Below, in pieces: positions 47,441 through 60,338 of a stretch of DNA of 64,000 nucleotides (position 1 is its first letter; each line of letters begins with the position of its first letter). The DNA comes from Sclerodactyla briareus. Taxonomy: Eukaryota; Echinodermata; Holothuroidea; Dendrochirotida; Sclerodactylidae. The stretch covers positions 203,983-267,982 of the forward strand of contig JAODTK010005232.1 in NCBI GenBank assembly GCA_026419785.1, in the 5' to 3' direction. The notes below the pieces were generated by a model, which saw only the letters and a list, made by a program, of their open reading frames with translations, ran no database searches and had not been told where the DNA came from. A program made the translations under genes and the position numbers.

Positions 47441-50285
47441 GCATTTTCTCAGGGAAGATACAAAATTAGGATTTGTAACCATGGATATAATTGGGAGGGG
47501 GGGAGAGGGGGGAGGGGGAGGGACAAACTGGCAATTTTTCCATAGGCCTATCTTATATTTTACTCGAGGGGGGAATGCCAGGTTTGTTTGGCTTTACATA
47601 ATTGAAAACGGTTATAGGATCTTCAAATTTCCCATTTAACTAGTATACAGCAGAAATGCACACCAGGAAAAGTCCAGCTGAATTCAATTAGAACACCTTA
47701 TGGGCCAGCCATAATCGCTCTGAACAACTTCCTTCATTGTTGTGTATAACTATAATAAGCCCTTAGTTTTGGCTGGTCAACATTCTCCAGTCCCCAAAAG
47801 GATTTAATCTCTCAAGTTGTGTGTGTGTGAGCCTTGGAGTAAACACACAATAACTTATTTTGACTGCCTGTCAGACATCAGTGTGGAAATGGTTCCTGGC
47901 GCTGGTAATGCTCGGAGGATTGAGAGTGTGTAATCCACTTATTCTCTGTGTGGCACTCATCTACTGATTATCAATTGGTTTCCATTAACGTTTAACACTT
48001 CCTCCCTTCCAGTAGGTAAATTCGCTTGACAGGCAGACTGACTATTGGTATTAGTACCTGTGATTTATAGACAAGTCCTAATGAGGGCCGGATTAACTGT
48101 GGTGTTTTTAGAAGCAGTGAGAGGGCAGTGAGTTTGGGAGGAAGAAGAAAGCGAGGGTCACGGAAGCTTCTGAAAGTGGGAAGGTCCACAACATTTGTGG
48201 CATTTATTTTTCGCCTATTGAAGCAAAATTGAGGCATTACCCTGTACACCCAGCAGAACTGCGGTAGGGGTTTGGGTCTATAAAGTATCTCTCTTCTTCC
48301 CAGGGCCTCTCTATCTGGTGTTTGGACAGTCCTCATGATGTGGACTATTTGGGAAAAAAAAATTCAAAAGATTTGTCTGTTCTATTATCTATTCGTATTA
48401 TTTCATGCAGCCCTAATATTTTGTTTGGGAGGGGCTGCTGGGGTGGCCATATAGAGAGAACATTCCTCAACACACCCAACCCCACCAATTAGAGGGATTG
48501 TGATTTGAAAGCCTTGTGAAAAGTTCGACCCTTAAAATGGCAATAAGACATTGATTGACTGGTAAAATGGCTGGATGATACAGTAATCAAACGTTATTCA
48601 CTGTCATTGGCATGACCCACCCCTATGTACCCAGACAAGGTGGTTATGCACCCCTCAGTCACTTTTGTGCCTGAAAAATAATGAAAATTTATGATACAAT
48701 ACACCCCACATCACTTTAAAATACCACAGACTACTCTGCTGTCCAAATTGTAAGGATTGACTGGCAATGACTTTCCCCTCGGTCACATTAGTGATTAACG
48801 AGATCGGTACATGACCAACTTTGTTGAGACACCATGCTATTGGACACTGAATGTACCTACATGACTCCCTTGTCCATGTAGTGGAGGGAATGCAATTGAC
48901 AATATAAGGCCTGTTATACACTTCTTTAACCCCACATATACCCCCAAAAAGGAGATTTTTTTTTTTACATTTGTTGATGAGGTTGATGATGTTGGTCGTT
49001 TTCCGTTCAAAAACCTGCCCTAATTCTCACTCGATCTGCTTTGACCACACCAGTAACTTATGAGTAATGAATTTTTCTAAAGTGATCCTCATCAATTAGC
49101 CTTGCCTGCAGTTCTGCCGACTCAGTGTACGGTCGCTGGTACTTGCCACACTGAGGGCAAACGTTGGACCTCACTGGTTATGACTAGTGCCTTTACCTTC
49201 ACTCTTTCACAGATACTTTACTTACCCCAGGTTTATTTTTGCAGTATTTTCTTCCATTGCCCCGAATTACTTTTTGACCTTGGTCAAAAAGCAATACAAG
49301 CATCTCTTGCGGTTGGTAAATTTTGCAGGTGATCGTTTTGCGTCAAGTTGTGGTTTGATTTGGCAACACACATCTTTTGATATATCGCTGAATCATCATG
49401 GTGATGCCCCAACCTTGTAAGGGGAACTGTCGGAAAAGAAGCAGAATATCTACTTACGCAAGTTGCGTTCATGCTAGTTACGCCCCAGTCTGAACAGAGT
49501 AGCTAGGCTACGTAGTTTTTGTTCGCAATTTACTAATTGTCAAAATCAAACTGCTTTGATTTCTGGCTCAGCCTTACCAAATTGCGAAGTCGTTTGAAGA
49601 GTTTTTCTGAGATGAGAATTTCGGGCAAAAACGCAATAATTTTCGATGGAAATTTGGAAAGAAATGAGGCAAAAGTGAGAAATGCCAAAATGTCTGCTGA
49701 CTCTGGCCCTGCTTTTCATCAAACGATTCGCGCGCGGGGGGGGGGGTGCCTTTTGTCGTTCTATTTTTAGGCCAAACATTTCTGCCCTAAATGGAAGGGG
49801 CCCATACGCCTAGACCAGCTCATCACGCACTTTTTCCTTTCAACCGCATATCGCATGGCAAACATTTACACAACTCGAGCATGTGAGGGATTTTCAACTC
49901 CAAGTTAGGTGATATTGTAAATGTATGCCCAATATAGTAAGATGATTAAGTATATCACGAACCCACTTGGGGCAAACATCATAATATACGAAAAAAAAAG
50001 ACTGGGTCGTGGGTTCAGGAATTTGAGTATGAAAATACGAACGACCCAATACCAATTCGGAGGAATCATGGAAGAAACTTGTCAAAGTAAAGATAAATAA
50101 GTTTTTTTATTTATGAATTTGGTGGCCGCATTTCGCTAATTAATATATTTCCTAAACCCACAGAAAAATGTGCGCGCATCATTACTGATTTAATTCGGTG
50201 TTGTGCATATAAACTGCAATGAAATACACTAACATTTTTGCGTCTGGGTAAGTTTGTGCTGTCAGCATCTACTGAGCATGTGAAC
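47441..50285. other. No gene recognised
   Basis: Frames up to 114 codons (minus 47992-48336) are unrecognised. GAGGGCCGGATTAAC at 48082 resembles the start of a hAT-like non-autonomous element without a visible partner. A G run is at 49737-49747. Confidence 0.4.
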
Positions 50286-50760
50286 GTCGTTTGTCGACGC
50301 AATTGCGTTTTTCTTAACAGGCGATTGTAACTATGCGAGTAATGCTTCGAATCATTTTGTTCCCTCAAATATTTTCAGAAGCCTTGGGGACAGACTGCAC
50401 CTGATGGTCATTTTCTCTAGCGGGGTGTGCGGTGGTTTCAACAGTCTGTGATAAATATTGATGATTTCGTCTAAACTGATTCAATATCTGTCTAACCAAA
50501 CAATATTCGCGGTGGAAATTGTCCAGTTACTAATGTCCAGGGCCGGACACCACTTTGAGATTCTGGGCCCCACTAGGCCAAAGTCGAAGGATTGCCCATG
50601 TTTCTTAATGTGAGCCAACAGTTGGAATAAATTCTCTAGTGTTTCGAGCGCGCAATTTCGTTTCTCTCCAGGGGATGTAAAGATGCGATGTAGTACTGTT
50701 TCGAATCATCTTGTTCCCTCAAATAATTTCAGAAGCCTTGTGGACAGACTGCTCCCCCCC
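50286..50760 (+). repeat. Duplicated ~110-bp segment, 355 bp apart
   Basis: TCGAATCATTTTGTTCCCTC then TTTTCAGAAGCCTTGGGGAC near 50346 recurs near 50701 as TCGAATCATCTTGTTCCCTC and AGAAGCCTTGTGGACAGAC. A CAGGGCCGG word lies between at 50539. Confidence 0.7.
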
Positions 50761-51287
50761 CCCATTTTTCGAGATGCAAAAATCGGGCAAAATTTCTGGA
50801 AATTGGGAAGGAAAAAAAAGGCAGGCAGTGAAAAATTGCCTGAGCTAAAAAAAATAGCGCGTTTCCTATGTCGGACGTTTTTTCTTACCTCCAAGGTTTT
50901 TGTTGGAATGGTCCCGTATGCTTATGGCTTTTCCCTTCGATCCCAAAACAGGGGACCGTTCGTAGACCGCTGGTTCACGCAAACAAAAGCCAGAGATAGA
51001 AAGGGTAAATAACGACCAAGTTGTGATATGCGATAAAATCATCTTAGCAATGCACAAGACAACTGTTTTGTTTGTAATTTTATAAAATCACACACTGTAG
51101 ATGGGGTGCTATCGAGCTGGAAAGTCGGTTTACGCGATATGGAGGGTATTATGAGAAAGCCAAAATGTTTCTTTCCACCCGATTCGCGAACAATACATAA
51201 TGAACTTGAGTAAGAAAGGGATAATATTAAGGCAGTATCGAGATATAGAGCTAATTGAAAGGGAAGGATGTTGTCCGTGGGGGATTG
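50761..51287. other. No gene recognised
   Basis: Short A and C runs; no supported feature. Confidence 0.45.
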
Positions 51288-51335
51288 GTAGTAGTAGTCG
51301 TTAAGTAGTAGTAGTAGTAGTGAGTAGGAGTAGTA

Positions 51336-51370
<35 letters not shown>

Positions 51371-51392
51371 ATAGTAGTTAAGTAGTAGTAGT

Positions 51393-51432
<40 letters not shown>

Positions 51433-51442
51433 GGTAGTAGTA
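51288..51442. repeat. TAG/GTA trinucleotide microsatellite
   Basis: About 150 bp of GTA triplets with single-base interruptions. Confidence 0.96.
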
Positions 51443-53204
51443 GGTTGGGTCGCCGTGTATCCGACATGCCCAGTGAATTAACTCCGCCAGTCACGAAGGT
51501 TAATTGCTTCCCCGAAAAAACTGTCTCAATGTTGATGTCCTTGAATTGCCTTACGATTTTTCTGAGCACGGTAGTCACGAGTCTCCCAAACTGGGTTTAT
51601 CAGTATGTATCGATTGCCTATTCTTAGAGCAAACTTCGCTGGAACATTCTTCCTGGAGTCTTGTTTACGCGACCGAAACATCCGATCTTCTATGTGCTAC
51701 ATGATAACCAAGGGTTTTGTCGATTTCATAAGATATAGGTATCGTTTGGTTATCCAATGTCGGGCCCAGCTGATGTTAAGAGCATTGCGAATAAGTCGTC
51801 ATTAGAGGTTTAGAGCTTCAAAAATCCTGAATTTAAAGTTCTTCCTTTCTTCTGTTCTTCAAGATTGTTTGACAGCGTGTTGGAATAGCATGTTGGTTAT
51901 TATACCCCAATTCTCCTGTTAATGTTTCCTACGTCCCCATGCAGCAAACAACCACATATTCTGACAATTTCTTCCAATTCCATTTCCATTTCTTGCGATT
52001 GAAAACTTTCCCATTGTTCGAGCTGGTGATTCTTAAGATACCTTCTGCAGTTGGCCAGTCACTCTTTTTTCTAGGTTTTTGTAGTTCGTTGGTGTATTGT
52101 TTGCGCTGTAGCCATGTCCAACTAAACTGAGATGGAGGATACGCAATCGATTTTCTTTTTCATCTCATTTATCTTTAATTTTCGAAGAATTGCTTTTAGG
52201 TAAATTAGTCATAAAAATGATGTGCGCTCGGATCTCCCTGTGGTGCCCCGAATGTAGTCTTAAAAGGAAGTCCCAGTTTAGGAATAATTAGCAGGTGGTG
52301 GTAGCAGGATATCAGATGAAGTTCGTCGTCATCAGAATATGTTTCTGAAAAACACTCATGAGCCGCAAATCTTCTTGATACTGATTTAATTGAGTTGCCC
52401 CGTCTGACGGTTTTGTGACTATTTGTATCCTTCTAAAAAATGGTTGGGAGTCATCATTAAACTTCAATTAATTTTTTGTTCATGGCAGTTGGCTAGGAAT
52501 GCTGTTGTACTTCAATGATTTTATTCCTCTTGGTTTTTAACTCTCTCTTTTGATGATTCATCTGTACCGGTGTTGATTGGAGGTCTTAAAAACTAAGTTT
52601 TTTGTTTTTTGATAAGTTTGCCATTTCAGTATTATTGTGGAACAAAAACTTTTCATGGAAGAGGGGTTCATTCGTTTCGGCATTTGAAGAAATTGTGGAA
52701 AGTTGATTCCAGTTTTTGCTATAGGTGATTCATGAAAAAAATGTTTCATTCAGACCTTATTTACATTTCCATTTATAGTCAGTTTTTGACCCCACCTAGA
52801 TGAAATGAAGCTCATATCCGGCATGAGTGTTCCCCATAACGAGTAAATGATCCCCCCCCCCCCCCCCCCCCAAGTATCTTGGGGTTAGGTCAGAGGGCAT
52901 ATGAGTCACCAGACGTCAAAGTTTGAAATCATTGTAAAATGGGTTCAGAACACGTCGATTCGAGCTACAATTTGGTTGTGTGGCTTTCAGTATAGGGAGG
53001 CACAGCAACCTATATTGTTGTTGACCGAGTGACATTCAGTGACATTGTGAGGGAATAGGGACACTTCGCGGAAGGAAATATTACGCAAAGTTCGTAGTTC
53101 GGATTGTAAACACGAGATCGACCCCATCTGGATATAGGAAGTAGAATAAAATAAAACCTGTGATTCAGATAAAATCCAGAATGCTTGGTTATCCAGTCAA
53201 GCTG
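51443..53204. other. No gene recognised
   Basis: Frames near 51500-51800 on the plus strand (LNVDVLELPYDFSEHGSH, then a Cys-containing stretch) look mildly coding-like but match nothing I know. A C run of 21 is at 52852-52872. Near 52885 a single AGGTCAGAGG unit resembles the ~150-bp arrays. Confidence 0.4.
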
Positions 53205-53645
53205 GAAACAGTGGCAAGCTACGAGGGGGGCTATGGGGGCGCGCGCCCCCATGAAAGGTCCCCCCCCCCCCAGAGCCCCACTAAGAATTTGAGTGCCCTG
53301 GTGTTTTTTCATATGTGAAATAATTAAAAAAATCAAATCACAAATCCTTTTAATCAGTCAGTTAGCATGGTGAACACGAAAGGACAAATTTTGACAACAG
53401 TATATCTGGAAAAAATCTCGCGCTACGCGCGAATAGGTATCTGTTTCGTCCAAGGTGTCATGACATAACTGCGCAAAAGATGGACTGCTTAAATTCGGTA
53501 TATCATCATTAATCCAGGAAGTGCATGATTCCAAATTTGGGCAGAGTGGCAATGTTTGTAAAATACAGTGCAATGAGTGCCAGAGGCGGGATTTTTTTTT
53601 TTTTTTTTTTGGGGGGGGGGGCGGGGTATTCCAGTGATGGGGTTA
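53205..53645. mobile_element. Short DNA-element-like segment
   Basis: The left side has GGCAAGCTACGAGGGGGG and a perfect 20-bp palindrome at 53233-53252. TCGCGCTACGCGCGA lies at 53418-53432. The right side has GAGGCGGGA followed by T18 and a G run at 53592-53626. These features recur at ends of short non-autonomous elements, but a clean terminal repeat is not visible. Confidence 0.4.
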
Positions 53646-55260
53646 ATTAAGGACGACAAGCCAATTGGTATTATGAAAATCAAGGAATTGGGTTGTTATG
53701 TAGGTAGGCAGAGAGTACAAGTTCCGTGAGGATGGTCAGACTGAAAATGAGCGACTAAAAATATCGACCAACGAATGGGTGAAATGGACTAGTTGAATAG
53801 GGGAAAAGACCAGAAGTTGTGCACGAGTTGAACACCCGCAGTCTGAAGTTTTAACGCCCGCTTGCGCGCAGTCGATTTCTCTTGTAGGCCTACGCATCAC
53901 ACTGCGGGCAAAGACTCAAGTTCGGGGAGTTATGAGTTGGGTCTCGTCGGGTAGCCTGAAAACTGGGGTAGGCTGGCATAAACACTTACACACCCCGCGA
54001 AGGCCTATGTCTCCAAACAGTTATCCAATATTTCCATTCTTCCTATCGCGAAAATTGCGGAAAATTCAAATTCCTAATTAAAGCAGAAATTTTCGGCGCG
54101 CGAAGTTTGAGTTGAGATCAGCGTATTCATTCTCCTATCATCTACAGATATACAACTGTCGGTATATGGATAGGATAAAAGAATATGTATATCTTCAAAG
54201 TACATGCAAGCGATTAAAGTCATAATCCGTTGGGGAGGATGATCGTTCCGCCGTATACTCGCATACTGTTTCGCATTTGTTTTAAGTGGTCGGTGGTCCA
54301 CACACGACTCATTTTGACCGCAAATGAATAACAAAAACTCGTATTTCGACCGAGGAGAGCTCTGTATGGGTTTTGCTACGGACCATACCAATCGCGCCGG
54401 TTTATTAAATTATTCACAGGTCGACGTAATGATAGGGTAGCGTTATTGGGCGCTACCTATACAGTACATGTAATAATGCATGCAGAAAAGGACCGTCTCG
54501 CATCTGTCTTGGAACCGACTCACAAAAAAGGAGATAATCCACGAATTTGAGGAGAAGAAAGTAGGAGGCAAAAACCTAGAAGGCCCGGAAAGCCTGGTGG
54601 TCTTCCTTCTGCGCGGTCCCTGGATTCAGATGTTCTATTTGGCACCAAATTTTCCCGGAGTTTACTTAAGATCATGCAGGTGAAACGCAAAAAATTCCTG
54701 AAGCGGACTGGATGTATAGGTGTGTATATGCACCCAGTTGCATCAAACGCCGCATGGCAGATGACAACAATTCCAGAGGAATGGCTTTTACTCAGACTAG
54801 GTGAAACACAAATAATGTTTGGAACAGGAATAGGTTTTCGGGTGCTAGATTACACCAAATTGCAATAACAGCTGTCTGGAAATGGAATTGTTCCACAAGA
54901 TGCCATGAGATAATATGAAGTTGAGCTTGGACAAAGCAAAAGTGAAGAATTACCTCAAATATTTAAATATACTGACTGCAAATTGCTCTCATAATGTGGC
55001 AGAACTTACGGGCTCCGCGCGCAATAGTACAGTGTCGGTGTTAGTGGGCCTATGAACGTAAATTGACAAGGAAATAAACCCTGGCAGATTCGCGAGATTG
55101 GGGCAATTATTTTAAATTAAATTTTGAATTATTATAGTGACGAAAAACTGTGGCGATGCCACTACATCAGTTCCTTGAAATAGGTCATGAAGTGCCATTT
55201 TCTGCCATCTGGAGTCTAATTTGCTGAAATTTCTTTACCCGATCCGCTTACAGGGTGACC
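53646..55260. other. No gene recognised
   Basis: Plus-strand frames at 54480-54683 and 54674-54868 look mildly coding-like but are unrecognised. Confidence 0.4.
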
Positions 55261-55315
55261 TTCTAGGGGGCGGCATGTCACCATGGCTTACATGGTGACA
55301 TGCCGCCCCCTAGAA
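55261..55315. repeat. Perfect 25-bp inverted repeat with 5-nt loop
   Basis: The arm at 55261-55285 (starts TTCTAGGGGGCGG, ends GTCACCATG) is exactly reverse-complementary to 55291-55315. The loop is GCTTA. Pairing stops abruptly on the outer side. Confidence 0.95.
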
Positions 55316-55695
55316 AATGGTCCAGCCCCCAGCGCCCCCTACTGGAAAAATCCTGGCTACGCCCTGAGCTGGAATTGGTATGCGCTTTTTTTCTTTTCTT
55401 TTTGTTATACACGACCCTCTCATTTTGGTGTGGATTGGGATCCTTTAATAAGACGTGTATTGTTAGAAATATATCTTTTGCCCTGCGAAAACAATAACTT
55501 GACCGCACCTGGATGGATCTCCATGATAAGACTTGGTCCCTACTGTCTGTATTGTGGTCAGGGCAATTCATCTGAGGTGGACCATAAATGCCGCAAAGAA
55601 TCACGAACCTTTTGGCTTCCTGGTACTTTTTTCTTTTAACAATTCAGTCATTCAATCAACCATTCTTCCTTTCTTTAAACATTCCATCATTTTAT
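55316..55695. other. No gene recognised
   Basis: The first 60 bp include CCAGCGCCCCCTACTGG and TGGCTACGCCC, words often found at ends of short DNA elements. A plus-strand frame of 118 codons overlaps the inverted repeat and is unrecognised. Confidence 0.4.
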
Positions 55696-55732
55696 CATTC
55701 ATTCGTTCATTCATTCATTCATCCATTCATTA
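55696..55732. repeat. ATTC microsatellite
   Basis: Tandem ATTC with a few substitutions. Confidence 0.9.
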
Positions 55733-55829
55733 ATCCGTGGTAACGTTATTACGCCTTATATCACCGCATTTTTAGCTCAAACCAGCTATGCTGGAAAACG
55801 CAAAACGCTACTCTAATATCAGTTTGGTG

Positions 55830-57470
55830 AACAGTGCTGATGTTCGGTCATGATGATGGTCTAGCGGCCATACCTTTGGGTATTCAGGAATTTTTGGTCC
55901 AAGGTCCCACTTCGGCCCGAGGGCCCATTTTATGAAATTTCATAAAATGGTACTTGAAATGCATCTCCTCCCACAAGCTTCAATCAATTTTTTTCAAGTT
56001 ACAGTAAGTCATTGGGTAGAAGGCCATTTGGGGTGTTCGGAAATTGTGGGCCCATGGCCCAGTTTGAGGCCAAAGAGCACCATTAGGAAATACAGCAAAA
56101 TCTTGTATCTCCTACAAATTTAGATGCACGGTGCTGATGTTCGGTCATAATGATGGTCTTATAGACGTACCATCGGGGGGTGTTCAGGAATTTTCGATCC
56201 AAGGTCCCACTTCGGCCCGAGGGCCCATTTTATGATATTCCACACAATGGTGTTTGAAATACTTATCCTTCCACGAGTTTCAGTTGATTTTCTTCAAAGT
56301 TTAGTTCAGTTTAGTAAGGAAGGGTCAGGAAGAACATGTCCTCATGAACGACCCTGAAACCACAACCTAAAAAGTGCAAACGAGCCAAGAAGCTACATAA
56401 TTCGCCCAAAATTTTTTGAAGAATAATCAAGGGCCTTCTTGAAGGCATTTACACTACTAAACATAACAACGTTTTCCAGAAGCTATTCCATCGGGTGGTA
56501 ATGGTCCTTGGGTAGAGGGCCATTGGGGTAGTTCAGAAATTTTATGTCCCAGGACCCAGTTTGGGGCCTAGGACCCATTATATAAATACTGTAAAATTTG
56601 TATCTCCTAAAAACTAGTTGCACCATGCTGTGCTGATGTTCGGTCATAAAGATGGTCTAATAGCCGTCCTTCAGGGTGCTCAGAGATTTAGGATCCAAGG
56701 CCTAGTGTGGGCCCGAGGGCCCACCGTGTGGAATCAAGCAAAAATGCTTCTCCTCTTACAGTTATAGTGACACAGTACTGACATTCGGTCATAATGATGG
56801 TCTACAGTCGTACCTTTGGGGTGGGCAGGATTTTCGATCCAAGGTCCCACTTCGGCCCGAGGGCCCATTTTATGAAATATAATGAATTAAACATTGATAC
56901 TTAAAATGAATCTCCTTCCACAAGATTCAAATGATTTTCTGTAATGCCCCTTGGTTAGTGGGTCCATCAGGAGGTGTTGCTAACTTCTGGCTGAAAGCCT
57001 AATGTGGGCCCTAGGGGCCCATCATGTTCAATCATGCAAAATGATTCTACAAATTTTGATGCACGAGTCGTGGCTTGATGTTCGGCTCATAATGAGGGTC
57101 CTATTCCCGTACCTTCTGGTTCTCAGAATTGATGCCAGTTGGGCCCGAGGGCCCATCATGTGCAATCACGCAAATGTTTCTCTCTTTTCCTACTGCTGAT
57201 GCTTGATCATAATGATGGAATACCTATGGGCTTATCAAAACTTTTTGGTCCAAGGACCCACTTGGGCCCTACAAGCCTAGCTACTCTATCCAGTGTGTCA
57301 ACAATTGCCGTTTGGGCCTGCCCAAACAATCATTTGTGACGGTGTCGACCAAACTTGGACACATTGTTATTGACCCTGAGACTTTTTGTCTACGTGAAGG
57401 TCACGGTCAAAGGTCAAGGGGCAATATAGGCCATTATGTATAAAATTTCAAAATGTATCTCCTCCTACAA
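55830..57470. repeat. ~150-bp tandem array C
   Basis: GATGTTCGGTCATAATGATGG-like phrases occur near 55838, 56135, 56637, 56783 and 57068, with intervening half-units beginning GGTAGA(G)GGCCAT. Repeated inner words are GATCCAAGGTCCCACTTCGG and GAGGGCCCATTTTATG. Spacing is about 145-150 bp or twice that. Near 57398-57416 the AGGTCA word occurs three times in 20 bp. Two LINE ends sit in or beside the array. Confidence 0.85.
56290..56510 (-). mobile_element. 5'-truncated LINE 3' end, copy 1
   Basis: On the minus strand a reading like ENVVMFSSVNAFKKALD is followed by a tail ending VLPDPSLLN, matching the C-terminal end of the copy at 57.5-58.2 kb. The 3' tail carries CTAAACTGAACTAAA, a short TAAAC-type repeat. 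The 5' break is near 56510 in array C. Confidence 0.75.
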
Positions 57471-57537
57471 AATACATTAGATTTCCTTGAAACTGTGTCA
57501 TAATGTCCTTGGAGGGGCTTTTTTCAAGCTTGTTCAA

Positions 57538-58200
57538 TTTAGTTTAGTTTAGTGAAAAAGGGTCAGGAAGGACAAAATCCTCATGAGAGACCCCGAAGCA
57601 ACAACATCCCAAAAGAGAAGAACAACCCAGATGTTCAAAGAATTCGCCCACAATCAATCGCAAAATTAAATCAAGACTGTTCGTGAATGCATTCCCACTC
57701 TTAGACAGAATAACATCTTCCAGGTAGGCTAGTCCACTCATTAATCCTCTCTGGGAGAAGAAATATTTCCGAATGTCCAATCTACATCTTACCATTACAC
57801 CACCCACGAAGCTTGGGCAATGACCCCTATTGGTGGTAAACTTTGGAAAACTCAAAGAAATAGTGGAAGGAAAGGCCCTCGAAACCATGAACAATTTTGA
57901 AAACCCGATCAAATCACCACGAATTCGGCTCAGTTCCATCGAGTAGACCGAGACGCCTTAATCTCTCTTCGTGAGGTAAATCTCTAAGAGATTGGATTAA
58001 TCTGGTGGCCCTACGCTGAACGTTTCCAATTACCTGCCTGTCCTTCGAGAAATATGGATTCCATACTTGGCAGATACTTTGCAGATTTTTACAGATTTTG
58101 GATACAACATCAGTAGTGTTGTTAGAATTAAACAGTAACATCAGATGAAAGGAAGCGAAATAGTCTTTCTTGACTTTTGTGACTTGTGAGGTCAATCAGA
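57538..58200 (-). mobile_element. 5'-truncated LINE 3' end, copy 2
   Basis: The minus strand encodes the C-terminal domain of a CR1/Jockey-like polyprotein: ICQVWNPYFSKD at about 58075-58040, VQRRATRLIQSLRDLPHEER near 58021-57962, RIRGDLIGF, FTTNRGHCPSF, RLDIRKYFFSQRG and LEDVILSKSGNAF. Two frames are needed (58195-57914 and 57939-57544). The 3' end has tandem ACTAA units (57538-57552), the microsatellite tail typical of these LINEs. No catalytic RT remains, as expected for target-primed 5' truncation. Confidence 0.85.
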
Positions 58201-59650
58201 GGTCCAATGAAGGGGCCAATATGCCCTGTGTGAAATTGTCTCTTTCTCTCTCAATTGGGCATTTTCTGATGAATGTTGACTAATGTGAGTAACTATGTTC
58301 ATTGACTGCCAGACATTTTTGGCTATATGAAGTACATTTGCAAGGTTGTTATCATGGGCACAATAGGCCTATTGCTTGAAAATGCTTCTTGGCCTCATGA
58401 TCTTGAACATTTAATTAAGAATAAACTGCAACTGGGAGACTTTTACTGGTGAATAAACGGTCGAGACTATGAATTTATGTAAATAACGGACGAGGCGCAG
58501 CCGAGTTCGTTGGTTCGTTGGTGCTTGGCGTGTCTCGCAAAGTAGTTTCTCCTTCCTCTTTCTCTCCTCGCCGGGCCACTAGGGATTTTGTACATGATAT
58601 AGCGCGTAAACAACGCGTTCTCAGACAGACGGAACCAGGTCCGGGCAAATGTCAATTTTGCTCGGACCGGTAATGGCGGCAATGCAAATTTGTACATAGC
58701 TTGGCCTCCATGCCATCATGCGCGTCTAAAGCAAGTGCGCGCTCTAGAATTATATAATACTCTATGCTTATGACCCAGCGAATCGAGCAAGTATTTGATA
58801 GTTGTGTTACTCTGACCAGCTTCGGTATCCAAATGAACGACCCACTTGACAAGTCTAATATAGGATATTGACTGTTGTTCCAGAATAAAGGACAGTCGCG
58901 TGACTGGGTTTAGCCAATCAGCATGTAGTAATCCGTAAAAACACGGAGTAGGGTTGTAGAATACATAATTGTACATTCGTCTTTGTACATTTGTGCGGTT
59001 TGAGCTACATCACCATTGTTGCTCTTGTTTGGATATGCAGGCGACTGAAGGTCAGATTCAATAAGTTGCTGATGTGGGAGTGCGGTAACTTAATTAGTGT
59101 CATATGCACGTAAACATGAACGGTGAAAGTGTTCTTATATGCTGATTCGATTTTTGAAGAGATGGCGTAGTTCCATTGGGGCAGAATGATTCCAAAAAAA
59201 AAAAGGAACGTTTACGGCGTTGGCAAACTACCACATGTACCCCCAATGACGGCACCAATGTACATGAGCGGCTACATTCCTATGGACTTTCGGCATCATC
59301 AAACAGTTTATTGACGTAATTCGGCTCTTTATCAACCCTAATGATCGAATACTAACATTGATTAATCGCACTCCGCATCGCAACCCTATCTTGAGGCATG
59401 GGGAATGCCATAGATGCGTATGCTGGGCGGGCTGCGGAGTGAGAAACACATATTTACGAGAACAAACGTTGTGTTTAGAAGAGAGAAAACCACTGAAGTT
59501 TATGGAAAGACCATAATAATACAGCAGACTATACCTATTCCGTTGATTGCTTGAAGTTATTGCAATCGCATCTATGGACATCTCAGCCTAACAGGGGAAA
59601 TAAGACAACATGACACCGAGAACGAAAGAGCAAGGGAGTCATAGTTAAAA
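58201..59650. other. No gene recognised
   Basis: A minus-strand frame of 117 codons at 59228-59581 is unrecognised. An A run is at 59194-59204. Confidence 0.4.
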
Positions 59651-59858
59651 TCAGGGGTCTTACCAAAGGGCCGCGTCAGCGGAAAGGTATATGGGGAACG
59701 CGTCACCCCCTCCAATCGAGGAAAACTATTGCCCTCATGGAGAATCTGGTGACCATGGTGTTGTGATGGTCAAGGGGGTAGGGTGAAGATCCGCGCCCGC
59801 GGTAAGGAAACCCCCTCCCACCCCCACACCGTCCGGCAAATCTGTACGCCGCCCCTGA
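59651..59858. mobile_element. 208-bp MITE-like element
   Basis: TCAGGGG at 59651-59657 pairs with CCCCTGA at 59852-59858. Inside are CCGCGTCAGCGG and CCGCGCCCGCGG self-complementary words and CACCCCCTCC against GGGGGTAGGGTG. The overall inverted structure is imperfect. Confidence 0.45.
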
Positions 59859-60338
59859 TTGTACCTATTGCGTCGTGTCTCTGGATACACATTTGAACCC
59901 CAACGGCCCCAAGCTGTAACCGACTCACAGTGCCGACTGCTCGAGAAAAATGTTGAGGAAACACGAATATTTGGAAATCATTGCAAACACTGCGCTAATA
60001 TCCAACGTTACAGGAACACACATACGACCGAGTGTCCTATTTCACTCGTAATACAATATATCTAAGTTGGAGTGACATCATTCCTGCAATTTGTTGCGGG
60101 TTCTAAAAGTACTAATATGTTTTAGAAAAAAGGGTGGTGCGCTTTTTTACGTTATTCTCAAACTCCCACCTGCCTAGGTCAGGTGTGATATTGCGAACAA
60201 AATCAGTTTGCTCCCTCGTGGTCGAAATTCAATGTCTCAGCGTTCTTTCAAACTTATTCAGGAAAACGATTCGAATACAGGCCTAATAGCTCGATTTTAT
60301 ATGAATAACAAAGGCAAAGGTATACAATTCACAGTAAT
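59859..60338. other. No gene recognised; 3' flank of the GT31 locus
   Basis: No polyadenylation signal could be assigned with confidence. Confidence 0.4.
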
